Positions 8,413 to 16,867 of a stretch of DNA of 64,000 bases are shown one piece after another. The position numbers were made by a program, and so were the translations under genes. Each line of letters starts with the position of its first letter. The stretch's first letter is position 1. Source of the stretch: Streptomyces albofaciens JCM 4342 (lineage in GTDB: Bacteria; Actinomycetota; Actinomycetes; Streptomycetales; Streptomycetaceae); the NCBI RefSeq assembly GCF_008634025.1, contig NZ_PDCM01000001.1:2043501-2107500 (forward strand), in the 5' to 3' direction. The notes beneath the pieces were generated by a model. It worked only from the letters and a program-made list of their open reading frames with translations, was not told the DNA's origin and ran no database searches.

Positions 8413-9549
8413 ATGCGGGGGATGACACGGCGCGGGATGCGCCTCACGGTCGGATTGTTGGTCGGCGCGGGCATGGCGGCGGTCGAGCTGCCGTTCATCG
8501 CGCTCTCGGGGCTCGCGCTGCTCTGCGTATTCATCTGGCCGCGCGCGAGACGGAAGGTGCTGGCGCCGGTCACGGCCGTGGCCCGGTGCCTCACCGAGTC
8601 CGCGCGCCGCCGACTCCGGTTCGGCGGAGCCGATTTCTCCTACGGGTACGACACCGAGCGCGCGCTCAAGTACCTGGCGGTCCGCTGGACGCTGGGACTA
8701 CTGGGCGGTTGCGTGATCGTCTCCGCGCTCGCGGGGGCGACCGTCGTGCTGTGGGCATCGACGGCGTGGATGTTCTCCCGGATCGACCATCCGGTGGACG
8801 TAGCGGAGACCGGCGTGGGCGCCCTGTTCCTGCTCTTCCTCAGCCTGCAAGCGGTGTTCGGGGTGGCGGCCTTGGAAGCCCGGCTGGCGCGTCACTTCCT
8901 CGGCCCCACGCACGAGGAGAAGTTGCAGCGGCGGGTCGCGGAACTGGCCTCCAGCCGGGCCGGGGTGGTCGCGGCGGTCAACGACGAACGCCGCCGTATC
9001 GAGCGTGACCTGCACGACGGAGTCCAACAACGCCTAGTGGCCCTGGGCATGCTGCTCGGCCGCGCACTGCGCGCCAAGGACGAAACCCGCGCGGTCGAAC
9101 TGCTGCGGCAGGCCCACGAAGAGAGCCGTCAGGCACTGACCGAACTACGCGAAGTCGCCTGGCGCGTCTATCCGACCGTGCTGGACGAGGCCGGGCTCCG
9201 GGTCGCCCTGGAAACCGTCGCGGAACGCTCCGCGGTGCCCGTCCGGCTCGACTACCGCCTTGCCCGCGAACCCGACACCGCCGTGGCGACCGTCACCTAC
9301 TTCGTCATATCCGAAGCGGTCACCAACGCCGTCAAGCATTCCTGCGCGGACCGGATAGCCGTCACCGTCGACCGTGAAGAGAACACCTTGTTCCTTCGGA
9401 TCCAGGACAACGGCGGGGGTGGTGCGGACGCCTCCGGTAGCGGACTGTTCGGGCTGGCCCGCCGGGTCGCCGCCATGGACGGCCGGTTCCGGGTGGCCAG
9501 CCCGGCCGGCGGCCCCACCACGATCACCGCGGAGCTGCCGTGCGCGTAG
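8413..9549 (+). CDS. NarL-family sensor histidine kinase
   Basis: A 378-residue sensor kinase. Two or more N-terminal hydrophobic segments (about 5-40, then 95-125 and 145-165) form a small membrane sensor. The HisKA_3 H-box is RRRIERDLHDGVQQRLVALG with phosphoacceptor His201. The ATPase domain shows FVISEAVTNAVKH (N box) and DNGGGG...GSGLFGLARRVAAM (G boxes). It phosphorylates the response regulator that overlaps its 3' end by 10 bp. ATG at 8413 has no clear ribosome site, so the transcript may be leaderless; an ATG at 8422 is the alternative. The stimulus is unknown. Confidence 0.92.
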   Translation: MRGMTRRGMRLTVGLLVGAGMAAVELPFIALSGLALLCVFIWPRARRKVLAPVTAVARCLTESARRRLRFGGADFSYGYDTERALKYLAVRWTLGLLGGCVIVSALAGATVVLWASTAWMFSRIDHPVDVAETGVGALFLLFLSLQAVFGVAALEARLARHFLGPTHEEKLQRRVAELASSRAGVVAAVNDERRRIERDLHDGVQQRLVALGMLLGRALRAKDETRAVELLRQAHEESRQALTELREVAWRVYPTVLDEAGLRVALETVAERSAVPVRLDYRLAREPDTAVATVTYFVISEAVTNAVKHSCADRIAVTVDREENTLFLRIQDNGGGGADASGSGLFGLARRVAAMDGRFRVASPAGGPTTITAELPCA

Positions 9550-10196
9550 TACTCGCCGACGATTCGACCTTGCTGAGGGAGGGCTTGGTGCGACTTCTGA
9601 CAGAAGAGGATCACGAGGTGATGGCAGCGGTGGGGGACGCCGCGGAACTGATGACGGTGCTGGAGCGCGCACCGGCGGAGCAGCGGCCCGACGTGGTGGT
9701 CGTCGACGTACGGATGCCGCCCACGCACACGGACGAAGGGCTGCGGGCCGCGGTCAGCATCCGTGAGCGCTGGCCGGACGTCGGCGTACTCGTCCTGTCG
9801 CAGTACGTCGAGCGGCGGTACGCCACCGAGCTGCTGACCGAGGACAGCGAGGGCGTCGGGTACCTCCTCAAGGACCGCGTCGTGCAGGTGGACGAGTTCC
9901 TTGACGCGCTGGAGCGGGTCGGCTCCGGGCGAGCGGCCTTCGACTCGGAGGTCGTACGCGTCCTGTTCTCCCGCAGCAGCCGCGCCGATCCACTGAACTC
10001 GCTCACGGCCCGTGAGCGTGAGGTGCTCGCCCAGATGGCCGAAGGGCACACCAACGCGGCCATCGCCGACAGGCTGCACATTTCCCGGAGTGCCGTGGAG
10101 AAGCACACCAACGCGATCTTCGACAAGCTCGGTCTGACCGGCACTTCCGGCTACTCTCGCCGCGTCCTGGCCGTGCTGCGCTATCTGGGGACCTGA
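9540..10196 (+). CDS. LuxR/NarL-family response regulator
   Basis: A 218-residue regulator: receiver domain (acidic pocket Asp7/Asp8, phosphoacceptor Asp56 in VVVVDVRMPP, Lys in YLLKDRV) and a C-terminal LuxR helix-turn-helix (LTAREREVLAQMAEGHTNAAI...SRSAVEKHTNAIFDKL). The GTG start lies inside the kinase gene, so expression is coupled. Ten bases separate it from the O-methyltransferase gene, which may be in the same transcript. Targets cannot be inferred from the sequence. Confidence 0.94.
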   Translation: MRVVLADDSTLLREGLVRLLTEEDHEVMAAVGDAAELMTVLERAPAEQRPDVVVVDVRMPPTHTDEGLRAAVSIRERWPDVGVLVLSQYVERRYATELLTEDSEGVGYLLKDRVVQVDEFLDALERVGSGRAAFDSEVVRVLFSRSSRADPLNSLTAREREVLAQMAEGHTNAAIADRLHISRSAVEKHTNAIFDKLGLTGTSGYSRRVLAVLRYLGT

Positions 10197-10205
10197 GGAG
10201 CACCG

Positions 10206-10865
10206 GTGACCAAGAGCAAGACCACCACGATCACAAAGGCGCTGTACGACTACGTGCTGGCGCACAATCCGCCGCTGGACACCGTGCAGCGGGAACTCGT
10301 GCAGACCACGCTCGATCGCTTCCCCGACGTGGCGCGGATGCAGTCGGCGCAGGAGCAGGGCCCATTGCTGGCCTTCCTGATCCGGCTGTGCGGCGCGCGG
10401 CGAGTGGTGGAGGTGGGCACGTTCACCGGGTTCTCGGCCCTGGCGATGGCGCAGGCACTGCCTCCGGACGGCACGCTGATCGCCTGCGACGTCTCCGAGG
10501 AGTGGACGGCGTACGGCCGTGAGGCGTGGGCGAAGGCAGGAGTCGCGGACCGTATCGACCTGCGGATCGCACCCGCGCTGGACACGCTGCGGGCGATCCC
10601 CGCCGAGCCGCGGCTCGACTTCGCCTACCTCGACGCGGACAAGGGCAACTACATCGCGTATTGGGAGGAACTGGTCCCGCGGTTGCGGCCCGGGGGACTG
10701 ATCGTCGCGGACAACGTCCTGTTCGGAGGGGAGGTGGCCAGCCCGCACGCGGAAGGGCCGGCCGCGTCGATCAAGGAATTCAACGATCACGTCATGGCGG
10801 ACGAGCGGATGGAGGCGGTGATGCTCACCGTGGCGGACGGACTGACCGTGGCACGCAGGCGGTGA
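10206..10865 (+). CDS. SAM-dependent O-methyltransferase (CCoAOMT-like)
   Basis: A 219-residue class I methyltransferase of the caffeoyl-CoA/catechol O-methyltransferase type (Methyltransf_3). The SAM site is VVEVGTFTGFSALAMAQALP, followed by LIACDVSEEW. The metal- and substrate-binding region is FAYLDADKGNYIAYWEE with LRPGGLIVADNVLFGGEV, containing the conserved Asp pair and Asn of divalent-cation-dependent enzymes. GTG at 10206 sits 9 bp after the response regulator stop, so it is probably co-transcribed with the two-component pair. The acceptor is unknown. Confidence 0.92.
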   Translation: MTKSKTTTITKALYDYVLAHNPPLDTVQRELVQTTLDRFPDVARMQSAQEQGPLLAFLIRLCGARRVVEVGTFTGFSALAMAQALPPDGTLIACDVSEEWTAYGREAWAKAGVADRIDLRIAPALDTLRAIPAEPRLDFAYLDADKGNYIAYWEELVPRLRPGGLIVADNVLFGGEVASPHAEGPAASIKEFNDHVMADERMEAVMLTVADGLTVARRR

Positions 10866-10886
10866 CGACGCGGACCGCGAGCTGAG

Positions 10887-10920
10887 CGCTGGGCCACCAG
10901 GCGCGTTACGTAACCCAGCG
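10887..10920. terminator. Possible hairpin between convergent genes
   Basis: A 7-bp stem (cgctggg with cccagcg) encloses 20 bases that contain the perfect palindrome gttacgtaac (10905-10914). It lies between the convergent methyltransferase and FmdB genes. The stem is short for a terminator, so a protein-binding palindrome is an alternative. Confidence 0.4.
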
Positions 10921-10982
10921 GCCAGGTCCCCAGGGCTGGCGTAACGGCAGCCGGAGGGGGCGGAACCGGCCGCCGTCGAGGG

Positions 10983-11195
10983 TCAGCCGCAGCAGCCGCC
11001 TCCGCAGCAGCCGCCTCCGCCGCCACCACTGGGGGCCGGAGCAGCGGCGGTGCCGCCGACGGCGACCGTGGACAGCAGCTTGACCGTGTCCTCGTGCCCG
11101 TCCGGGCAGGTGGCCGGAGCGGAGGACTCGGACATCGGGCGGTTCAGCTCGAAGGTCGAGCCGCAGGAACGGCAGCGGTATTCGTAACGAGGCAT
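10983..11195 (-). CDS. FmdB-family zinc ribbon protein
   Basis: A 70-residue protein. MPRYEYRCRSCGSTFEL and CPDGH supply the FmdB/CxxC zinc ribbon (Cys8, Cys11 and the later CPDGH cluster). The tail is Gly-rich and ends in GGCCGGGCCG, a Cys-rich terminus common in actinobacterial members. ATG at 11195 gives the family's normal start. The family is a putative small regulatory or assembly protein with no defined biochemical role. Confidence 0.92.
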   Translation of the reverse strand: MPRYEYRCRSCGSTFELNRPMSESSAPATCPDGHEDTVKLLSTVAVGGTAAAPAPSGGGGGGCCGGGCCG

Positions 11196-11817
11196 GGCCA
11201 CAGATTAGCCCGCGAGTGGGAGAAAGGGGGCGGAACGTGGTGGGAGAACGGTGCGGGCCAGCGTACGGACGTGCCGAGTGGTGCGCCGAGAAGGTGCAGT
11301 TCGAGAATGGGGCGAGCGCTTTCCCTGTCACCGGGGAAGGGCGCAGAGCTGCCGCCGGGAAAGTCCACAGTATTGCCGCTGGGAAAGGCCACCGCTATGG
11401 CGCCGGTGGTTACGGTCGCCCGTGCGAGGCGTCCGGCGACTCCCTGGCCGCTCAGCGGAGGGAAGAGGAAGCCCGCTACGACCGCGATACCGGCGCGCAC
11501 GGCGTCCACGGCTCGTACGGGTACAGGTTCGGCGGGCTGGTGCAGCGAGCTGTCGGCGGCGTCGTGCGGGTTGCTCGGACTTGCCGGCGGGCGGGGGTTC
11601 GCTGTCGGCTGTGGGACCGCTGCCGGGCTCGTGCCGGTCGGCCGGTTGGTGGGGCTGAGAGCAGGGGCGAAGCCGGTCAGGTGCGGCGCCTCGGGAGCGC
11701 CGGTGGCTGTGTGAGAGGGCGTGCTCGATTACGGCGCGCGATGGTGCCGGTCGTCCGTGCGCTTCTGGGTGCCGGGCCGAGGAGCGTTGCCCGGCGTGTT
11801 CGGTTCTGTCGCGCTGC
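11196..11817. other. 622-bp gap; a decayed or unrecognised reading frame on the minus strand
   Basis: No recognised gene. On the minus strand one frame from about 11730 down to 11144 has coding-like GC at third positions and protein-like composition (a Pro/Ala-rich part, then DAVRAGIAVVAGFLFPPLSG). It has no start codon until a GTG at 11509, is preceded by an in-frame TAA, and runs out of frame into the FmdB gene. It may be the remnant of a small exported protein gene. Plus-strand frames over the same DNA look like its antisense shadow. Confidence 0.4.
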
Positions 11818-12963
11818 TCACCATTCGGCGAACGAGCCGTCCGCGTGGCGCCAGACGGGATTGCGCCAGGCGTGGCCCTTCTTGTCGGCGGCGCGTACGG
11901 CCGGCTCGTCGACCGTGATGCCCAGGCCCGGGCGGTCGGTGCGTGCGAGAGAGCCGCCTTGGAAGCGGAAGGGTTCCGGGTCGGTGACGTAGTCGAGCAG
12001 TTCGGCGTCCTGGTTGTAGTGGATGCCGACGGACTGTTCCTGGATGAGGAAGTTGGGGGTGGTGAAGGCGACTTGGAGGCTGGCGGCGAGTGCGATCGGG
12101 CCGAGTGGACAGTGCGGGGCGAGCTGGGCTCCGTAGGTCTCCGCGAGGGCGGCGATCCGGCGCAGTTCGGAGATGCCACCCGCATGGGAGATGTCCGGCT
12201 GAAGGATGGCGACGCCGGCCTGGAGAGGGGCCAGGAAGTCCCGTCGGGTGAAGAGTCGTTCGCCGAGTGCGAGAGGGGTATTGGAGGCATTGACCAGGTC
12301 GGGAAGGGAGTGCGGATAGTCGGGGAGGACGGGTTCTTCGACGAACATCGGCGCGTGTTCGGCGAGCAGGGGGAGCAGGCGCCGGGCGTTGGCGGGGGAG
12401 ACACGACCGTGGAAGTCCAGGCCGAAGTCGCGCTCGTCGCCCAACACCTCGCGTGCGGTTTCGGCGCGGCGTAGGCAGTCCCGTATCTCGGCGCGGGTGG
12501 CGACCGGGGTCATCGGACCGCAGCCGTTCATCTTGACGGCGGTGAAACCCGCCTCGATCTGGGCGGCCAGCGCGTCCCGTATCTCGGCCGGCTCATCGCC
12601 GCCGATCCATGAGTACGCGCGGACACGTTCCCGTACGGGGCCGCCGAGGAGTTGGTGGACGGGGACGCCGTACTGCTTGCCCTTGATGTCCCAGAGAGCC
12701 TGGTCCAGCCCGGCGACGGCGGAGGAGAGCACCGGACCGCCGCGGTAGAAACCGCCCTTGGTCATGACCTGCCAGTGGTCCTCGATACGGGACGGGTCCT
12801 GGCCGAGAAGGTATTCGGCCAGAACCTCGACGGCGGCACGTACCGGTTCGGCCCGCCCCTCGACCACCGGCTCGCCCCAGCCGACGATGCCGGTGTCGGT
12901 TTCCACCCGGACGAACATCCAGCGCGGCGGTGCCAGAAACGTTTCGACACGGGTGATTTTCAC
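11818..12963 (-). CDS. dgoD: D-galactonate dehydratase
   Basis: A 381-residue enolase-superfamily enzyme that fits DgoD over its full length (about 380 residues in Escherichia coli). Shared blocks are TRVETFLAPPRWMFVRVETD at the start, GQDPSRIEDHWQVM, GFYRGGPVLSSAVAGLDQALWDIKGK, YSWIGGD, FGLDFHGRVS (metal Asp), FVEEPVLPD (metal Glu), GERLFTRRDF (metal Glu), LQPDISHAGG, LAPHCPLGPIALA and the C-terminal WRNPVWRHADGS. It converts D-galactonate to 2-keto-3-deoxygalactonate in the De Ley-Doudoroff galactose route. No kinase or aldolase partner lies beside it, so it is an orphan here. Confidence 0.93.
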   Translation of the reverse strand: MKITRVETFLAPPRWMFVRVETDTGIVGWGEPVVEGRAEPVRAAVEVLAEYLLGQDPSRIEDHWQVMTKGGFYRGGPVLSSAVAGLDQALWDIKGKQYGVPVHQLLGGPVRERVRAYSWIGGDEPAEIRDALAAQIEAGFTAVKMNGCGPMTPVATRAEIRDCLRRAETAREVLGDERDFGLDFHGRVSPANARRLLPLLAEHAPMFVEEPVLPDYPHSLPDLVNASNTPLALGERLFTRRDFLAPLQAGVAILQPDISHAGGISELRRIAALAETYGAQLAPHCPLGPIALAASLQVAFTTPNFLIQEQSVGIHYNQDAELLDYVTDPEPFRFQGGSLARTDRPGLGITVDEPAVRAADKKGHAWRNPVWRHADGSFAEW

Positions 12964-13084
12964 GCGGGGCGACCCTTTCTGCGAGGAAGGCGGATGCCGG
13001 CGGTGAGCGGGGTGGGGCGGGGCGCAGCCGGCCGCGGCCGCGGCTGCGACGGTGGCCTGGAACTGTGCTGCTTGCGGGGGGCCG

Positions 13085-13196
13085 GGGACGTGGTGCTGCT
13101 TGTGGAGGTCCGGGGACGCGGTTCTACTTATGGAGGTATGTGGACGTGATGCTGCTCGTTCAGGTGCGTGGACGTGGTGCTGCTTGCGGAGGCCCG
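13085..13196. repeat. Four imperfect 28-bp tandem repeats upstream of dgoD
   Basis: Units start at 13085, 13113, 13141 and 13169, each of the form (g/t)ggacgtggtgctgctt(..)gaggtccg with a few substitutions. The array fills the gap between the 3' end of the DUF4383 gene and the promoter region of dgoD. The period is not a multiple of three, which fits a non-coding element. Confidence 0.85.
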
Positions 13197-13200
13197 GGGA

Positions 13201-13854
13201 CTAGATGGCGTGTCTGCGGCGGTGCTTCGGGGAGCGGGTGCGGGAGCGGTGTCCGTGGCTTGCCGGAGTCTCGTCGCGAGGGGCCGCGTGTGCGCCCGTC
13301 CGGGGCGGGAGGGGGCGCGCCGGTCGGTTCGCGATTTCCGGGTGGCGGGCGCGCCAGTACGGGTTGTCGTGCGGCAGGCCACCGGAGACACGTCCGTACA
13401 TACCGAAGACCAGGAGCATCAGACCGACGACGAAGCTGAACAGAACGTTCTGGATCCGGAAGGCCAGGAAGTTGAAGCCGGTCTCCAGAATGGCGAGGTT
13501 GACGAAGCCGCTGAGCAGGAAGGCGACGCCGAGCACGATGTTGAGCGTCGAGGCGAAGTTCCCGCCGATCACCATGCCGCCGAAGAGGACCAGGCCCACG
13601 ATGATCGACAGCACGCTCAGCGCACCGTTGGTGTTCAGCCCGGCGACGGTGTCGCCGCCCGTGTCGAAGAACCCGATCTTGTTGATCAGGCCGAGAACGC
13701 CGAAAGCGACGAGTACCAGCCCCATCAGGCCCGCGCCGAAACGATAGACCTGGCTGAGCCGGTGATCCACGGGGAGGTGCTCGTCGAGCCGTGTGTGCCG
13801 CACCTTGCCGCGCAGCGTCCGGGAGGGCCCGTGCAGAGCCTGGCCAGCGTCCAT
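13201..13854 (-). CDS. DUF4383 membrane protein
   Basis: A 217-residue integral membrane protein matching DUF4383. After a soluble N-terminus (about 35 residues) come four hydrophobic helices (GLMGLVLVAFGVLGLI; LSVLSIIVGLVLFGGMVIGG; LNIVLGVAFLLSGFVNLAI; VLFSFVVGLMLLVFGMY), with the conserved NxxLSxxSIxxGxxL-type pattern and a YGRVSGGLPHDNPY motif. The last 50 residues are basic and Pro-rich (HGHRSRTRSPKHRRRH). Function unknown. ATG at 13854. Confidence 0.9.
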   Translation of the reverse strand: MDAGQALHGPSRTLRGKVRHTRLDEHLPVDHRLSQVYRFGAGLMGLVLVAFGVLGLINKIGFFDTGGDTVAGLNTNGALSVLSIIVGLVLFGGMVIGGNFASTLNIVLGVAFLLSGFVNLAILETGFNFLAFRIQNVLFSFVVGLMLLVFGMYGRVSGGLPHDNPYWRARHPEIANRPARPLPPRTGAHAAPRDETPASHGHRSRTRSPKHRRRHAI

Positions 13855-14407
13855 GTCCGGCCTCCTTCACGCAGATGAGCCGCCGATGAGCCGTCTGGAC
13901 CGTGCTTGACTCCAGCATCCGCCTGTCCGTGGCGGGACGCCAAAGTGCCAGGTCAGTGGCAGGTCAGTGCCAGGTCAGTGCGTGCCGGCTCGGTGACCGG
14001 GCGAGTGGCCCGAGCAGTGACCGGATCGCTGATCAGATCAGTGACGGACCAGTGACCGATGAGCAACCGATCAGCAACCGATCAGTGGCAAGGGCAGGTG
14101 GGATCGGCTTGGGGCGTGGGTGGGGCGCGCTTGGGCTGCGGCGGCTCCGTATGTGCCGGGCCGCCGGTCGCGAGGGCGATGGACGGCCGGGCCGTCGATT
14201 TCACCGCCGACCGTATTCTTCATGTTCCTCATGCGCAGGGTCGTTCCCCATGCGTGGCGAATCGCCGACCGGCTGACTGGTTGACCGGACGACCGGGCTG
14301 CTGGTCAGCCGGAGCTGATCAGCAGCTCCGCCGCGCGCAGCCCCATCGCCTCGCCCGACCCCGCGACCCCCCGGCCGCCCGCTCGGCTGTCCGCCCCCGG
14401 GCACCCC
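13855..14407. other. 553-bp gap with 11-bp tandem repeats and a small hairpin
   Basis: No gene recognised. Three copies of an 11-bp unit (gtgccaggtca, one variant) occupy 13946-13978. Further right are scattered cagtgacc and gatcagcaaccgatcag repeats up to about 14090. A perfect 8-bp stem (14310-14317 with 14323-14330, loop atcag) lies 78 bases past the stop of the coiled-coil gene and may be its terminator. Confidence 0.5.
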
Positions 14408-15802
14408 TCACCCCGCCGCCCCGCCGCCCCGCTCCTCGCGGATCTCCTGGACCACGTGGGCCGCCGTCTGCCGTACGGCCTCGGTCTCGGTCAGGAAGTG
14501 CCACCAGTCCGGGTGCCGTCCCTCCAGACCGGCGATCGCTCGCTCCAGGCGCGCCACCGCGTCGTCCAGTGGACGTGCGTGCCGCGGGTCGGGGGTACTG
14601 CGGCCGGCCATCGCCAGCCGCTGCGCGTCCCGTACCGCGAAGCGCGTTCGTTCGACCTCCTTCTCGCGGTCGAAGGACACCTCGTCCAGCCGCCGCAGCC
14701 GGTCGTCGGCCGCCGAGACCGCCTCGTCGGTCGTGTTCAGCAGGGCCCGCGCGGTCGCCAGCAGGCTCGTGGCATCGGCCCAGCGCTGCTCGTCCCGGGC
14801 GCGCTGCGCCTCGCGCACCTTGGCCTCCGCCTGCGCGACGGCGTCCGCGGCCTGGTCCGGGACCTGCTGGAGGTCCTGCCAGCAGGCCGCGCTGTAACGC
14901 CGGCGCAGTTCGCTCAGTACAGGATCGACCTTGGCCGCCCGCGTCGTGATGGCCTGTGCCCGGGTCCGCAGCGACACCAGTCGCTTGTCGATCTCCGCGG
15001 CCTTTTCCGGCAGCCGCTCCGCCTCGGTACGTATGTCCTCGGCCTGGCGCAGCACGTCGTCGGCGCGCCGGATCGTCTCCTGCACACCGTGTTGCCCGGC
15101 GCCCTGGTTCAACTTGGTCAGCTCGGGCGACAGGGCGGCCAGCCGGGCCGCCAGGTCGTCCGCCTTGTAGTTCTGCGCTCGGACGGCATCGAGCGCGTTG
15201 CTCGCGGCCAGCAAGGCCTGCCGGGCCCGCTCGACCGCCGGCGCGAGCCGCGCCAGCTGCGTTTCCGCGGTCTGCAGCAGCGGGCCCAGCCCCTGTGCGA
15301 AGCGGTCGAGATCCGCCTTGACCCGCTCCAGCTCGTCCTTGGCCCGGGTCAGGTCGGCGCGCGCCCGCGACGCCGCGCCGGCGTCGAGGTCGTCCCGGTC
15401 GAGGTCGTGGGCGTCGACGGCGCTGATGTAGCCCTGGCTGGCCTCGTCGATCCGCCGCCCGAAGCGCTCGTACTCCTCCGCGGCCCGCGCGGCCGCCGGG
15501 GAACGGTCGACGGCGGTGATCGTCTCTATGGAGATCCGCAGGTCACGCTGGGCCGTGTCCAGCTCGTAGAACGCCGCCGCCGCGGCATCCTTCGCGGCCT
15601 GGGCATCCGCGCGCTGGCTCTCCCCGCGCCCGAACCAGCGTCGCGTGCCGCCGCCCGCGAACGCGGCCGGGGCCGCGGCGGCCAGCAACGGCAGCGGCAG
15701 CAGGAGCAGAGTCACGGTGTCCCGGAGCGTGCCGCCCCGGGGACGACGGCGTACTGCACGGCGTGCTCGCTGCTCGTGCGGCTGCGTGTGTGTCGCCGTC
15801 AC
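14408..15802 (-). CDS. Exported or membrane-anchored coiled-coil protein
   Basis: A 464-residue protein with no recognised enzymatic motif. A basic N-terminus and one hydrophobic segment (TLLLLPLPLLAAAAPAAFAG, about residues 30-49) look like a signal peptide or membrane anchor. The rest is almost entirely predicted helix rich in Ala, Arg, Glu and Asp (for example LTRAKDELERVKADLDRFAQ and AQAEAKVREAQRARDEQRWA), so a long extracytoplasmic coiled coil is likely. It ends in GGGAAG. GTG at 15802 is chosen for the gggagaggg ribosome site before it; in-frame sequence upstream has no comparable start. Confidence 0.85.
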   Translation of the reverse strand: MTATHTQPHEQRARRAVRRRPRGGTLRDTVTLLLLPLPLLAAAAPAAFAGGGTRRWFGRGESQRADAQAAKDAAAAAFYELDTAQRDLRISIETITAVDRSPAAARAAEEYERFGRRIDEASQGYISAVDAHDLDRDDLDAGAASRARADLTRAKDELERVKADLDRFAQGLGPLLQTAETQLARLAPAVERARQALLAASNALDAVRAQNYKADDLAARLAALSPELTKLNQGAGQHGVQETIRRADDVLRQAEDIRTEAERLPEKAAEIDKRLVSLRTRAQAITTRAAKVDPVLSELRRRYSAACWQDLQQVPDQAADAVAQAEAKVREAQRARDEQRWADATSLLATARALLNTTDEAVSAADDRLRRLDEVSFDREKEVERTRFAVRDAQRLAMAGRSTPDPRHARPLDDAVARLERAIAGLEGRHPDWWHFLTETEAVRQTAAHVVQEIREERGGGAAG

Positions 15803-15928
15803 ATCCCTCTCCCGGTCGCATCGCCCCTGGCCCGGCTGCCATTCTCCCACCCAGTAGGAACGAACACAGCGGCCGGTTGGTTCGCGATCATGGGCACGAT
15901 CCGGTGGCGGGATGGGCACCGCGGCCGG

Positions 15929-15997
15929 GGCGCATTCCGTACACCCGAGGCGCATCCCGTACATCCGATACGCATTCCGTACATCCGATACGCACGT
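15929..15997. repeat. 20-bp tandem repeats between the coiled-coil gene and tRNA-Val
   Basis: Three units of the form (gg/ta)cgcattccgtacatccga start at 15929, 15949 and 15969, followed by a partial fourth. They sit in the 351-bp gene-free stretch 15803-16153. Embedded ccgtacatccgatacgc blocks could be binding sites, but no known operator is recognised. Confidence 0.85.
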
Positions 15998-16153
15998 CCA
16001 CGACCTCTCGCGTCCGCGCGAGGCGCCTCCGCGAACCCTGGGCCAGGGCCCCGCCGACACCCCACCGGTTGTTCCCCAGCCTCCGCCCCGAGCCGTCCGC
16101 GACCCGGGTTTGCGGTGCAGCCCGGAAAGCAAGGTAGTCTGTCGGCTCAGCCA

Positions 16154-16225
16154 GGGCGCATAGCTCAGCGGTAGAGCGCTGCTCTTACAAAGCAGATGTC
16201 ACAGGTTCAAATCCTGTTGTGCCCA
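16154..16225 (+). tRNA. tRNA-Val (anticodon UAC)
   Basis: A 72-base cloverleaf with the 3' CCA not encoded. The acceptor stem gggcgca pairs with tgtgccc (one G-T), the D-stem is gctc/gagc, the anticodon stem ctgct/agcag holds loop cttacaa (anticodon tac, reading GUA), and the T-stem acagg/cctgt encloses ttcaaat. A perfect hairpin terminator follows 31 bases later. It is the only stable RNA gene seen. Confidence 0.96.
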
Positions 16226-16256
16226 CAGTGAGAAGCCGCAGATGAGCGGTTATGTC

Positions 16257-16296
16257 GAAGCCCCAACCGTGGTCGGTTGGGGCTTCGTCGGTTTTG
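16257..16296 (+). terminator. Terminator of tRNA-Val
   Basis: A perfect 12-bp stem (gaagccccaacc, 16257-16268, with ggttggggcttc, 16275-16286) and 6-base loop, followed by gtcggttttg, a short T-run. Confidence 0.9.
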
Positions 16297-16407
16297 TGGG
16301 GCGCCGGGAGCGCATCTGTAGACGAGCGTCGTGCATCGCGCGGGCGTTGTCGTGTGGCGGGTGGTGGCCGAGGTGCGGGGTGGTTGGGGGCGGTGCACGC
16401 TGAAGGT

Positions 16408-16632
16408 ATGGGTGTGCATCCGCCGGTGATTGTTCATCCGCCCTCGCCGTCAGGTGGGCGTCGGGTCACCGTTCATGGGCAGATCGTCGGGCTGGCGCAT
16501 GGCCGGGGCGATGTTGCCGAGTTTCTGCGGCACGCGGGGCTGGCGCCGGACGCCGAGGACATTGATCTGGATACGCCGGGGCTCATCGAGTGGCGCGGTG
16601 GGGACAAGGACGTCTGGGCGGCTCCGGGGTGA
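16408..16632 (+). CDS. Small conserved actinobacterial hypothetical protein
   Basis: A 74-residue protein (MGVHPPVIVHPPSPSGGRRV...GQIVGLAHGRGDVAEFLRHAG...LIEWRGGDKDVW). Its compact layout is familiar from streptomycete genomes: an HPP start, a GGRRVT strand, a GLAH loop, an EFLRRAGL helix and a final EWRGG. It is annotated only as hypothetical. ATG at 16408 follows a gaagg ribosome site. No membrane segment, signal peptide or metal-binding motif. Function unknown. Confidence 0.75.
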   Translation: MGVHPPVIVHPPSPSGGRRVTVHGQIVGLAHGRGDVAEFLRHAGLAPDAEDIDLDTPGLIEWRGGDKDVWAAPG

Positions 16633-16760
16633 GGGGATCCAGGGGAGGTGGGGGGTTGGTTTGTGGGGAATGGGGTGTTTTGGGTGTTTGGGGTGAGGTC
16701 TGGGTGGGGGGGTGTGGGCGTGTTCCGGCGTGGAGGTTGGCTGACGGGGGAGTTGTTTAG

Positions 16761-16806
16761 GTTTCAAGCGATGTGTATCTTCGAAGGGTGACTTGAAACT
16801 TCAAGT
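16761..16806 (+). promoter_or_regulatory. Inverted-repeat operator upstream of doxX
   Basis: A perfect palindrome ACTTGAA-AC-TTCAAGT lies at 16791-16806. A third half-site, gtttcaag at 16761, pairs with cttgaaac at 16792. It sits about 60 bp before the DoxX start. Palindromes of this kind suit MarR- or HxlR-type repressors that respond to oxidised or electrophilic compounds. A related ACTTGCAAGTTCAA element precedes the other DoxX gene (43720-43733). Confidence 0.6.
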
Positions 16807-16867
16807 AATTGGTGGCCGCCCGGTCCTTCTGGAGGGTCCGCCGGCCCAGACAGGAAAGAGCGTTCGT

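Noticed and set aside
13085..13196. Regular 28-bp repeats considered as a CRISPR array
   Set aside because: The units are directly adjacent with no unique spacers, and there are no cas genes.
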